Source of the DNA: Bacteroidota bacterium
GTDB taxonomy: Bacteria; Bacteroidota; Bacteroidia; Chitinophagales; Chitinophagaceae
Assembly (NCBI GenBank): GCA_023429985.1
Contig: JAEZCV010000209.1
Location: forward strand, 1 to 9,333
Length of the DNA: 9,333 nucleotides
Direction of reading: 5' to 3'
The notes below the pieces were generated by a model. It was not told where the DNA came from, searched no databases, and saw only the letters and a program-made list of their open reading frames with translations. Shown here one piece after another: positions 1-6,366 of the stretch; within the stretch, counting starts at the first letter, position 1; each line of letters opens with the position of its first letter. Position numbers and translations under genes: made by a program.

Positions 1-16
1 AATCCGGGGTTTTTTT
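1..16 (+). terminator. 3' half of an intrinsic terminator cut by the window edge
   Basis: The window opens with AATCCGGGG followed by seven T. This matches the right arm and T-tract of the complete terminator at 1821-1849, including the following TTATTTCCGTTT. The left arm (expected CCCCGGA plus part of a GCAA loop) would lie outside the window, so the call rests on that resemblance. It would end a plus-strand transcript entering from the left. Confidence 0.5.
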
Positions 17-61
17 ATTTCCGTTTGGTAGTTCTGCAACCTGCGGGATCAGGTACAAGCC

Positions 62-180
62 TTTCCCAACCATTCAAGCCTGTCCCGACCATTCGGGGCC
101 TGTCCCGACCTTTCGGGGCCTGTCCCGACTCTTCGGGGCCTGTCCCGACCATTCGGGGCCTGTTCCGATTCTTAGGGGCA
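62..180. repeat. Tandem 20-bp hairpin repeats, left block
   Basis: Five head-to-tail 20-bp units start at 81, 101, 121, 141 and 161. They are preceded by a degenerate 19-bp copy at 62-80, and the last unit is also degenerate. The consensus is TGTCCCGACCATTCGGGGCC. Each good unit is a small hairpin, CCCGA-CCAT-TCGGG, and the third has CTCT in the loop. Neighbouring units can also pair CGGG with CCCG, so several alternative folds exist. There are no unique spacers, which argues against CRISPR. The 20-bp period is not a multiple of three, which argues against coding. It resembles a REP-like or slippage-expanded intergenic repeat; its function is unknown. Confidence 0.85.
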
Positions 181-181
181 A

Positions 182-229
182 CTGAATTAGCTCAGATGGT
201 TAGAGTCCCGCACCTGCGGGATTATTCAG
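182..229 (+). other. tRNA-like fragment (D-arm) without a T-arm
   Basis: Bases 185-205 read GAATTAGCTCAGATGGTTAGAG, which looks like the acceptor end and D-arm of a bacterial tRNA of the Ala type. The D-stem is 190-193 with 203-206. It is followed by a second stem (TCCCG 206-210 with CGGGA 217-221, six-base loop), and the outer strand CTGAAT 182-187 can pair with ATTCAG 224-229. The result is a cloverleaf-like fold with acceptor, D and anticodon-like arms. The anticodon loop is one base short, a normal T-arm is missing, and there is no CCA. It is probably a tRNA remnant captured in the repeat array rather than a functional tRNA. The family assignment comes from memory of tRNA consensus. Confidence 0.5.
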
Positions 230-248
230 AGGGTTCAGGTTCGGGGCT

Positions 249-288
249 TGTCCCGACCATTCGAGCCTGTCCCGACCATTCGGGATCC
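249..288. repeat. Tandem 20-bp hairpin repeats, right block
   Basis: Two further copies of the unit found at 81-180 lie here: a 19-bp copy at 249-267 and a 21-bp copy at 268-288 that ends GGGATCC. Each keeps the CCCGA/TCGGG-type hairpin, although the first has TCGAG in the right arm. They show that the tRNA-like fragment lies within one array. The 11-bp string ACCTGCGGGAT occurs at both 39-49 and 212-222, so the whole 38-290 region is built from a few reused modules. Confidence 0.75.
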
Positions 289-300
289 TGAAGGGGAGTA

Positions 301-424
301 TTGATAATTAAGGAGTTGTAACATGCAACCCTATTTTTTATTTAGCACGCTTCTACAAATTTTCGACACTATTGGTGAGTTGGAACGCTTAGATGGTCGA
401 ATTGTCAAAAATCACCAGTATGCC
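301..424. other. Gene-free spacer downstream of the nucleotidyltransferase gene
   Basis: No coding sequence is seen here. The stretch lies past the stop of the minus-strand nucleotidyltransferase gene and has no clear T-tract terminator for it. A loose inverted pair is visible: TTCGAC near 363 with GTCGAA near 395, and TATTGGTGA near 371 with TCACCAGTA near 412. Together these could form a long weak stem beyond the gene's 3' end. No function can be assigned. Confidence 0.4.
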
Positions 425-1105
425 TCAATCTCTTACGAAAGCTGTTAATTCGCCAATGATCATTCGTAACCTTCTTTGTTCATTTTGTTCAAGATGCGCA
501 GAGATCCACTCGCCGAAATATTCATTTTCCAGTAGTAAGCGAAATTGTTCCTTAAAATAAGCTTTGACAGCTGCGTCGGCAGCCTGCAGCTCTTCCCAAA
601 TGGTGGTTCGGTTATTTAGAACATAAACAATATCTTCAAAGTCCGAACTCCACCTGCCATCGCCACCTCCACGATTGTTGAAAGCTTCCATCTTGGTAGC
701 CAGAAAATAAACAGGCTGAAAGATCTTAATGGTATAATGTTCATCCAGAGCATGAGTCATCGCCGTAGCATAGCCCTGTTCATACCAGGAGTTAGTAAAC
801 CCCAGAGTATTTTCCCCTGTTGGCATAACATCTACAATGATACCACGTACACGATACCGGCAAATAACTCCGGATTCAGTATCATTGGTAAACCCTTTTG
901 ATCGAAGGCGTTCCTCAATGGCTGCATAATCCCGGTAATACATGAGTTCAACTAGTATATCCACATCTTCTGTCGGCCTGGCCTCGCCTGAGGGCCGGTC
1001 TGCATACAATGCAACGGTTGCTCCTCCCACAAATACCACTTCATTTGCCAGTTCTTCCAATGCATCATAAACAACTTTTATCCTAGTGATGCTTTCCCTG
1101 CTCAT
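425..1105 (-). CDS. AbiEii-like nucleotidyltransferase, probable toxin of a two-gene module
   Basis: A 226-residue cytoplasmic protein with the polymerase-beta-type nucleotidyltransferase signature of the AbiEii/AbiGii group. The GG of FVGGATVAL is at residues 27-28, RPTEDVDI at 43-50 supplies acidic residues D47 and D49, and VDV at 91-93 supplies a third acid, D92. The later ATKMEAF (K138) and SDFEDIV (D155, D158) fit the conserved second half of that family. Family members are thought to transfer nucleotides to RNA or other targets and inhibit growth, but the substrate here cannot be read from sequence. The start ATG overlaps the stop of the upstream regulator gene as ATGA, implying co-transcription and translational coupling. 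The order regulator then transferase resembles type IV AbiE-like modules. It could also be a non-toxic nucleotidyltransferase. The fold is confident; the toxin role is inferred. Confidence 0.8.
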   Translation of the reverse strand: MSRESITRIKVVYDALEELANEVVFVGGATVALYADRPSGEARPTEDVDILVELMYYRDYAAIEERLRSKGFTNDTESGVICRYRVRGIIVDVMPTGENTLGFTNSWYEQGYATAMTHALDEHYTIKIFQPVYFLATKMEAFNNRGGGDGRWSSDFEDIVYVLNNRTTIWEELQAADAAVKAYFKEQFRLLLENEYFGEWISAHLEQNEQRRLRMIIGELTAFVRD

Positions 1106-1599
1106 AGAATCGCTTTTTTCAGTTCATCCATCGCCATTTTTAGTTCTCTCACTTTGCCAACGCGTAAGATATCAATACTGGCAAGTAACTTATAGAGCAG
1201 TTCGTCCCTCCTGGCTGCCTTAGGTACATTAGGATGTAAGGGTTCAATCATTAACCCTCTTATGTCGCCTTCTTCATCAGGCCAGGCATATTGCATTTCG
1301 GCCTGAAAGAATTTCTTGTAGTAGGGGTGAGAATGGGCAGTTCCTAAACCTGTAACCATGGCACCAGGACTGGTCGGGAACACATACTTAAGTCCATATT
1401 GAATGAACTCCATTAGGGCTAATCGATGAACATTACGTGCTTCTGCATGGTACAATCCTGCCTTTTCACTTCGTTTCAGAGACGCTGAGATCTCAGAAAG
1501 TGGGATAAACAGATCGGCTGACAAATCCCTGTATTGCCATGGTGTGTCTTTCAAAGTCACCAGCTTCAATAAAATAACAATGTCCTGGGGGCGCATCAT
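1102..1599 (-). CDS. Winged-helix regulator paired with the nucleotidyltransferase (probable antitoxin)
   Basis: A 165-residue protein, first gene of the pair. Residues about 19-49 (WQYRDLSADL to LKRSEKAGL) read as a helix-turn-helix: a YRDLS helix, a turn, and the SEISASLKR recognition helix. Two further conserved-looking blocks are GLKYVFP (69-75) followed by GTAHSHP (86-92), and a C-terminal PNVPKAARRDELLYKLLASI block (123-142) continuing to about 155. I recall this layout in small bacterial regulators placed just before nucleotidyltransferase genes, but I do not know a gene name. It probably binds the palindrome at 1620-1650 and represses its own operon, and it may neutralise the partner. 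The start is uncertain by one codon because two ATGs are adjacent (1599 and 1596). The upstream promoter is so close that the message may have almost no leader. Confidence 0.75.
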   Translation of the reverse strand: MMRPQDIVILLKLVTLKDTPWQYRDLSADLFIPLSEISASLKRSEKAGLYHAEARNVHRLALMEFIQYGLKYVFPTSPGAMVTGLGTAHSHPYYKKFFQAEMQYAWPDEEGDIRGLMIEPLHPNVPKAARRDELLYKLLASIDILRVGKVRELKMAMDELKKAIL

Positions 1600-1603
1600 A
1601 TCT

Positions 1604-1635
1604 CAAAGATACAATTGTTGTTCTTTGTTCGCAAA
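1604..1635 (-). promoter_or_regulatory. Bacteroidota-type promoter of the regulator/nucleotidyltransferase operon
   Basis: Read on the minus strand, TTTG (1635-1632) is followed after 20 nt by TATCTTTG (1611-1604). This is a perfect match to the Bacteroidota pattern TTTG, 19-21 nt, TAnnTTTG. Only four bases (1603-1600) separate the second box from the first ATG. Transcription normally begins several bases past this box, so the start point should fall at or next to the start codon. Confidence 0.75.
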
Positions 1636-1650
1636 TCGCGAACGACGAAC
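1620..1650. promoter_or_regulatory. Nested palindromic operator over the -33 element
   Basis: The inner inverted repeat is GTTCGC (1627-1632), a 5-nt spacer, then GCGAAC (1638-1643). An outer pair, GTTC (1620-1623) and GAAC (1647-1650), sits three bases outside each inner arm. The whole 31-bp dyad is symmetric about base 1635, and the -33 TTTG of the operon promoter lies at its centre. This is the expected geometry for a dimer or tetramer repressor that blocks RNA polymerase. The adjacent winged-helix protein is the natural candidate ligand; binding is inferred. Confidence 0.7.
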
Positions 1651-1820
1651 ATACTTAATACCTTGTCTTCAATTTTTGTTAAAAGTGACTATATATTTAA
1701 ACTCTTTAATTTATTAAGTTAGTTAAAAAGATTTCTGATTTAGTCTTATAGCATTCTAAGCTTAAAATCAGCCTTAATTTTTAATAAACAGGTATGAAGT
1801 CTCTATGTCGAAGGGCAGCC

Positions 1821-1849
1821 AAAGCCTCGGAGCAATCCGGAGGTTTTTT
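1821..1849 (+). terminator. Orphan intrinsic terminator with GCAA tetraloop
   Basis: The stem CCTC (1825-1828) plus GGA (1829-1831), loop GCAA (1832-1835), TCC (1836-1838), a bulged G at 1839 and GAGG (1840-1843) is followed by six T. A-residues before the stem can extend pairing into the T-tract. The orientation is plus strand; the reverse strand lacks a T-tract after the stem. No plus-strand gene lies between it and the divergent module, so its transcript is unknown. It shares its loop, right arm and the following TTATTCCGTTT with the element at the window start. Confidence 0.7.
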
Positions 1850-1939
1850 ATTCCGTTTTGAAGAGTTTGATTGATTAATACATCTCTGTTACTTCTACAA
1901 GATCCAATTCTGAATATTTTAATGACGGCGCAATAATAT

Positions 1940-1970
1940 TTTGCTCAATTCCTACCGGGTTCTTAACTTG
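1940..1970 (+). promoter_or_regulatory. Promoter candidate for the lipoprotein gene
   Basis: TTTG at 1940-1943, a 20-nt spacer, then TAACTTG at 1964-1970 is a good but imperfect match to the Bacteroidota consensus. It would give a leader of roughly 25 nt before the ATG at 2002. Confidence 0.45.
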
Positions 1971-2001
1971 TCGAATTCACCTTAACCATAAAAATACAAT
2001 C

Positions 2002-2439
2002 ATGAAAAAAATTACGCTTTTAGCTTTTGCCGCCATTTCATTTGCTGCCTGCAATAACACCGAAACCGATGTAACCGCAACTGATAGCGATACGTCAACA
2101 ACAATGGAAAATACAACTACCGCCAATGCCTATGCTCCATCTGAAGGGGATGTGATCTACAGAGAAAATAAAGTAAGAGTATATAGAAATGGTGCCTGGG
2201 TAGATGCCGATAATGATGTTACTCTTGACAATGGTGTTGTAGTTTACCGTGATGGCAGAGCTGTTAAAGATGGCAAGGAAGTAGAACTGGAAGACGGTGA
2301 AATCGTAACTAAAACAGGAAACTTTCTTGATAAAACAGGTCAGGCAATAGAAAATGCATGGAAGGATGCAAAGGAAGCCACCAAAGAAGCAGGTAAAGAT
2401 ATAAAGGATGCTCTTGATGGTGATGATAACAGGAATTGA
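2002..2439 (+). CDS. Small lipoprotein with DUF6799-like G-rich beta repeats
   Basis: A 145-residue exported lipoprotein. Residues 1-16 form a signal peptide with charged MKK and a hydrophobic stretch ending in the lipobox FAAC, so C17 would be lipidated. A Thr/Asp-rich flexible linker follows (18-45). Residues about 49-105 carry short repeated units of the form x-Y-R-x-x-G / L-x-x-G (GDVIYRENKV, VYRNGAWV, VTLDNGVVVYRDGRAV, VELEDGEIV) that recall the Bacteroidota DUF6799 domain. A charged amphipathic helix rich in Lys, Glu and Ala closes the protein (111-140). It is probably anchored in the inner or outer membrane facing the periplasm. It is monocistronic, with its own promoter and terminator. 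The function is unknown, and the DUF6799 link is from memory. Confidence 0.8.
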   Translation: MKKITLLAFAAISFAACNNTETDVTATDSDTSTTMENTTTANAYAPSEGDVIYRENKVRVYRNGAWVDADNDVTLDNGVVVYRDGRAVKDGKEVELEDGEIVTKTGNFLDKTGQAIENAWKDAKEATKEAGKDIKDALDGDDNRN

Positions 2440-2468
2440 TAATCTTATTTATAGTAACAGGTTCAATT

Positions 2469-2491
2469 AAAGCCCCAAGGGGCTTTTTTTT
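2469..2491 (+). terminator. Intrinsic terminator of the lipoprotein gene
   Basis: AAAGCCCC (2469-2476) pairs with GGGGCTTT (2479-2486), in practice with a CAAG-type loop, and runs into eight T at 2484-2491. It lies about 30 nt past the lipoprotein stop codon, a standard position. Confidence 0.9.
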
Positions 2492-2568
2492 ATTTAATAA
2501 ATTACCCGTCCCAGCTGGTTTTCCTGAATTCAAATCAGCTTAAATATGATCTCCACCATAGGTCCGCG

Positions 2569-2600
2569 TTTGGCACTAACTTATATGAGTGGTAATTCTT
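2569..2600 (+). promoter_or_regulatory. Promoter candidate for the Tricorn-type protease
   Basis: TTTG at 2569-2572, a 20-nt spacer, then TAATTCTT at 2593-2600. The first box and spacing match the Bacteroidota pattern exactly, but the second box is only partial. It lies after the lipoprotein terminator and 43 nt before the protease ATG. Confidence 0.4.
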
Positions 2601-2643
2601 AACCCGTCAGGATTTCCTACTTTCAACACTTCAAAACTTCAGC

Positions 2644-5600
2644 ATGAAAAAAATTGCACTGCTGCTGGGAGTATTCACTTCCGCAACTGCCTTCACCCAG
2701 ATTGATGCAGGACTGTTTCGCTATCCTGATGTTTCATCAACAGAAATTGTATTTACCTATGCCAATGACCTCTGGATCATGCCTAAAAACGGGGGAACGG
2801 CGCTAAGACTGAGTTCACCCGCAGGCGTAGAGATCTTTCCAAAATTTTCTGCCGACGGTAAAACCATTGCTTTCACCGGCAACTACGATGGTAACGGTGA
2901 TGTATACGTGATTCCTTCAACAGGTGGCGTTCCCGTGCGCGCAACAAGTCATGGTTATATGGATCGTGTGATTGACTGGACCAAAGAAGGAAAAGTGGTT
3001 TTTGCATCCGGACGTGAAAGTGGAAAGGCGCGCTTCAACCAGTTTTATACTGTGGCAGCATCTGGCGGACCAGTTGAAAAACTTCCCCTGGAATACGCCG
3101 AATTCGGCTCTTATTCTCCCGATGGTAAAGAAATAGCTGTAGTGATCCGCTCCGAACGTTTGCGTAACTGGAAGCGCTACCGCGGTGGTAATGCCGGAGA
3201 TATCCATATCTACAACTTCGCCAATAAAAGCTCACAGAATATTTCCGTTAATGATGATGCGCCTTATGATTTTCCTATGTGGCATGGCAACAGTATCTAT
3301 TTTCTTTCCGACCGCGGACCTGAACTGCGCGCCAACATCTGGAAATACGATGTTGCTTCAAAAGCACTCACCCAAATAACCCACTATAAGGATTATGATG
3401 TGCATTTTCCCTCCATGGGTCCTGAAGATATAGTGTATGAAGCTGGCGGGAAATTATACCTGCTTCCCTTTGCCACTCTTCAACCAAAAGAAGTGAAAGT
3501 GAACCTGGTTACTGACAGGGCTTTGCTCAAACCAAGACTTGAATCAGCAGATAAAAATATCCAGTCATTAGCCTTAAGTCCTGATGGTAATCGCGTATTG
3601 ATTGAAGCACGAGGAAATATATTTTCAGTGCCGGCGGAAAACGGCTATGTAAAAGATCTTACCCGCACTTCAGGTTCCGCAGAACGCTTTCCTGCATGGT
3701 CGCCCGATGGAAGACTTGTTGCTTACTGGAGTGATAAATCAGGTGAGTACGAACTCTATGTAAAACAGCCCGACCAGGAAGGTTCGGAGCGTAAGATCAC
3801 CAACCTCGGGCCAGGATTTCGATACAATCCTTATTGGTCGCCCGACAGCAAGAAGATTGCTTTTATCGACAAGGCAATGAAAATACATGTTGTTGATGTT
3901 GCAAGCGGCAACATTACGCAAATCGATAAAGGATTGCGCATGATGCATGGTCCGCTTACAGGTTTTACGGTGCAATGGTCGCCGGATAGCAGGTATTTAA
4001 CCTATAACCGGGACCTGGATCATTACCAGAATGCTGTATTTATTTATAATATCAATGCAAAGAAATTACACCAGGTAACTTCAGGTTTTTACAGTGCATT
4101 CTCACCTGTGTTTGACCCGGAAGGCAAGCACCTTTATTTCATTACTTCGCAATCTTTCCAGCCCATTTACAGCAGCATCGATAACAATTTTATCTATGCC
4201 AACTCCGGAAAGGTCGCAGCTATATCATTGTTGAAAACCACACCTTCATTGCTTGCTCCAAAGAATGATACAGTTGCATTAAGATTAGATGATCCCGCAA
4301 AAAAGAAGGAGCTGGAGAATAAGGCAGAAAAAGAAAGAAAAGATACTTCATTAAAAACTAAGCCGCTTCCTTCTGCCAATAATGTATTGATTGATTTTGA
4401 TGGCCTGGAACAAAGAATGGTATTGCTTCCTTTAACGGCTGGAAATTATGGCAGACTCAATGCCACTAAGGATAAGATCATTTATATGAAGTTTCCAAAC
4501 ACCGGCACTTCCGGGGGACAGGGATCCATCAAATTTTTTGATATTGAAAAAAGGGAAGAAAAAAATATCCTGGATAACGCTAATGCTTATGTGCTTTCTG
4601 CAAATAAAGGAAAGATTCTTGCAGCACGTTCCAACAACCAGTTTGCAATAATAAATCCATCCGAAAACCAGAAATTCGAAAAGCCTTTACGTGTATCAGA
4701 AATGCAAATGCTTGTAGATCCTGCCGCAGAATGGAAGCAGATATATACCGATGCATGGCGTATTCAAAGAGATTATTTCTACGATCCAAACATGCATGGT
4801 GTAAACTGGAACCAGGTGCGCGAGCGTTATGCTAAAATGCTCGAAGGCGCCATGACGCGGGAAGAAGCCAATTATGTAATAGGTGAAATGATTGGTGAAC
4901 TCAATGCATCGCACACTTATTTTGGTGGTGGTGACCTGGAGCAATCAAAATCACAAAACACCGGTTACCTCGGTGTAGATTATGAAGCAGCGGGTGATTA
5001 TTATAAGATCAAAAATATTGTGCGTGCAGGCAGTCATGATGCAGAAGCACGTTCACCACTTGATATATCAGGAACCGATATCAGTGAAGGAATGTACATA
5101 CTTGCGGTGAATGGTGTTCCGCTTACAACTTCGCAGGAACCATATGCAGCATTTGAAGGACTGGCCAACAAAGCGGTGGAAATAACTTATAACAACCGCC
5201 CAACATTTACGGGAGCAAAAACTGCTATTGTACAAACTCTGGATGATGAATACCGCCTGCGTCATTTGGCATGGATCGACGGTATGGCTAAACGTGTTTC
5301 TGATGCAACGAACGGTGAAGTAGGATATATTTATGTTCCTAGTACAGGAGTAGATGGACAAAATGAATTAATTAGACAGTTCAATGCACAATGGCAGAAG
5401 AAAGGATTGATCATTGATGAAAGGTTTAATAACGGCGGACAGATACCCGATCGTTTTATTGAAATGCTGAACCGCGATCCACTTGCATTCTGGGCTATAC
5501 GTGATGGCGAAACATGGCCATGGCCTCCATACGCACATTTCGGTCCGAAAGTGATGCTGATGAATGGCTGGAGTGGTTCCGGAGGTGATGCATTCCCCGA

Positions 5601-5919
5601 TTATTTCCGCAGAAAAGGATTGGGTCCATTGATCGGAACAAGAACCTGGGGCGGATTGATAGGTATTTCAGGAACACCTGCCTTAATTGATGGAGGTAAT
5701 GTAACTGCACCCAGTTTCCGTATGTACAACCCCGATGGTAGCTGGTTCAGGGAAGGTCATGGTGTTGACCCGGATATTATGGTTGATGAAAATCTTGGCT
5801 CCATGGCTCGTGGTGTAGCCCCACAACTGGAAAGAGCCATTGCGGAGATCAAACAATTGCTGAAATCAAAAGAATACAAAATGCCTGTTCCGCCAAAGGT
5901 CGAAGCAAGGGGATTTTGA
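2644..5919 (+). CDS. Secreted Tricorn-family S41 serine protease
   Basis: A full-length 1091-residue homologue of Tricorn protease. A Sec signal peptide (about 1-19, MKKIALLLGVFTSATAFTQ) targets it to the periplasm. Residues about 20-600 hold repeated beta-propeller blades with FSADGK, YSPDGK, LSPDGN, WSPDGR and WSPDSK-type turns, corresponding to the substrate-gating propellers. A Lys/Glu-rich linker (about 551-573) interrupts the last blades. A helical C1 region (about 690-765), a PDZ domain (about 773-850) and the S41 core follow. The expected catalytic residues are present: S756-H757 in NASHTYF, nucleophile S979 in NGWSGSGGDAFP, and E1037 in REGHGVDPDI. ERFNNGG (926-932) probably supplies part of the oxyanion hole. 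The Asp after the nucleophile in archaeal Tricorn is Gly here, which I believe is common in Bacteroidota homologues. The family degrades peptides. The gene appears monocistronic, and no clear terminator follows. Confidence 0.95.
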   Translation: MKKIALLLGVFTSATAFTQIDAGLFRYPDVSSTEIVFTYANDLWIMPKNGGTALRLSSPAGVEIFPKFSADGKTIAFTGNYDGNGDVYVIPSTGGVPVRATSHGYMDRVIDWTKEGKVVFASGRESGKARFNQFYTVAASGGPVEKLPLEYAEFGSYSPDGKEIAVVIRSERLRNWKRYRGGNAGDIHIYNFANKSSQNISVNDDAPYDFPMWHGNSIYFLSDRGPELRANIWKYDVASKALTQITHYKDYDVHFPSMGPEDIVYEAGGKLYLLPFATLQPKEVKVNLVTDRALLKPRLESADKNIQSLALSPDGNRVLIEARGNIFSVPAENGYVKDLTRTSGSAERFPAWSPDGRLVAYWSDKSGEYELYVKQPDQEGSERKITNLGPGFRYNPYWSPDSKKIAFIDKAMKIHVVDVASGNITQIDKGLRMMHGPLTGFTVQWSPDSRYLTYNRDLDHYQNAVFIYNINAKKLHQVTSGFYSAFSPVFDPEGKHLYFITSQSFQPIYSSIDNNFIYANSGKVAAISLLKTTPSLLAPKNDTVALRLDDPAKKKELENKAEKERKDTSLKTKPLPSANNVLIDFDGLEQRMVLLPLTAGNYGRLNATKDKIIYMKFPNTGTSGGQGSIKFFDIEKREEKNILDNANAYVLSANKGKILAARSNNQFAIINPSENQKFEKPLRVSEMQMLVDPAAEWKQIYTDAWRIQRDYFYDPNMHGVNWNQVRERYAKMLEGAMTREEANYVIGEMIGELNASHTYFGGGDLEQSKSQNTGYLGVDYEAAGDYYKIKNIVRAGSHDAEARSPLDISGTDISEGMYILAVNGVPLTTSQEPYAAFEGLANKAVEITYNNRPTFTGAKTAIVQTLDDEYRLRHLAWIDGMAKRVSDATNGEVGYIYVPSTGVDGQNELIRQFNAQWQKKGLIIDERFNNGGQIPDRFIEMLNRDPLAFWAIRDGETWPWPPYAHFGPKVMLMNGWSGSGGDAFPDYFRRKGLGPLIGTRTWGGLIGISGTPALIDGGNVTAPSFRMYNPDGSWFREGHGVDPDIMVDENLGSMARGVAPQLERAIAEIKQLLKSKEYKMPVPPKVEARGF

Positions 5920-5995
5920 TGAAAGTCACGGACCGGTTCAATAAGTAGACAGGAGATCTTTATTTGGAGGACCGCAAATTTTTGTCGTTTCCTGT

Positions 5996-6199
5996 TTATT
6001 TATGGAAGATGTCCAGGTATTCTTTAAAAATAAAAAAGCGATTTCTTTTGAAGCCTGTTGTTTCTTTCAGGATGCCTGCTTTAATAAAATCATCTATGAT
6101 CTTATAAGTTGAAACATTGGAGATTTCCAACTGTTCCGACACATCAGCTGCAGACACAAGAGGTTGTTTAAAAAGGTAATCCAGTAAAGCATTACTTAG
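5996..6199 (-). pseudogene. 3' remnant of a Fic-family gene
   Basis: The minus strand has an open stretch of about 67 codons ending at TAA (5998-5996). It begins right after an in-frame stop at 6202-6200 and has no start codon. Its translation contains ALLDYLFKQPLVSAADVSEQ, then STYKIIDDFIKAGILKETTG and KRNRFFIFKEYLDIFHK. This matches the C-terminal winged helix typical of Fic AMP-transferase-type proteins with a Fic_N domain, where RNRxFxFxxYLxI is the usual ending. The Fic domain with its HPFxxGNGR motif is absent, and upstream sequence to 6366 shows no other piece of it. It is best read as a truncated, decayed gene. The family assignment comes from motif memory. Confidence 0.75.
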
Positions 6200-6366
6200 T
6201 TAACTCTAAGGACATAAGGTTAAGTATATTAGTTATAATTAAGATAAGCGGGCGGATGGTTAATTATGATATTTTCAATTTAATTTTCGTGATGAAGTTC
6301 CCCTCCTGACATACCCTTGTCACTCCACCCTCTCAGCTTTGCATTATAATTTTAAAAATTAAACAT
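6200..6366. other. Intergenic region before the DinB-family gene
   Basis: This stretch, with 5920-5995, makes up the rest of the 447-nt gap around the Fic remnant. No gene is seen. TAATTTTA at 6347-6354 matches the second Bacteroidota promoter box at seven of eight positions and lies 12 nt before the DinB-family ATG, but no matching TTTG is found about 20 nt upstream. It is therefore only a weak promoter candidate. Confidence 0.3.

Larger units (their letters stand above)
1651..2001. other. AT-rich intergenic gap between divergent genes
   Basis: This 350-nt gap separates the minus-strand module from the plus-strand lipoprotein gene. It contains an orphan terminator (1821-1849) and the lipoprotein promoter (1940-1970). 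A 22-codon open frame starting at ATG 1795 spans the terminator hairpin and has no supporting features. No tRNA or protein gene is evident. A short RNA ending at the terminator is possible, but no convincing promoter for it was found. Confidence 0.5.

Noticed and set aside
182..260. Functional tRNA gene
   Set aside because: The T-arm lacks the conserved TTCRA pattern, the anticodon loop is short, and a proper 72-bp cloverleaf closing near 3' CCA cannot be made.
81..288. CRISPR array
   Set aside because: Units are directly adjacent with no unique spacers, and no cas genes are present.
25..291. 88-codon plus-strand open frame
   Set aside because: It is an artefact of the 20-bp hairpin repeats; the period is not a multiple of three and the frame covers the tRNA-like fragment as well.
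1795..1863. 22-codon open frame beginning MKSLCRRAAK
   Set aside because: It overlaps the terminator hairpin and T-tract and has no promoter or homology cue.
2309..2533. Minus-strand open frame antisense to the lipoprotein gene
   Set aside because: It runs through the terminator and opposite a well-supported gene; low-complexity Leu/His-rich translation.
2917..5710. Several minus-strand open frames inside the protease gene
   Set aside because: All are shadows of the strongly supported Tricorn-type coding sequence.
2644..5919. Gly replacing Asp after the protease nucleophile as an inactivating change
   Set aside because: The oxyanion contact at this position is a main-chain amide, and the SGSGGD form is, as far as I recall, common in Bacteroidota homologues.
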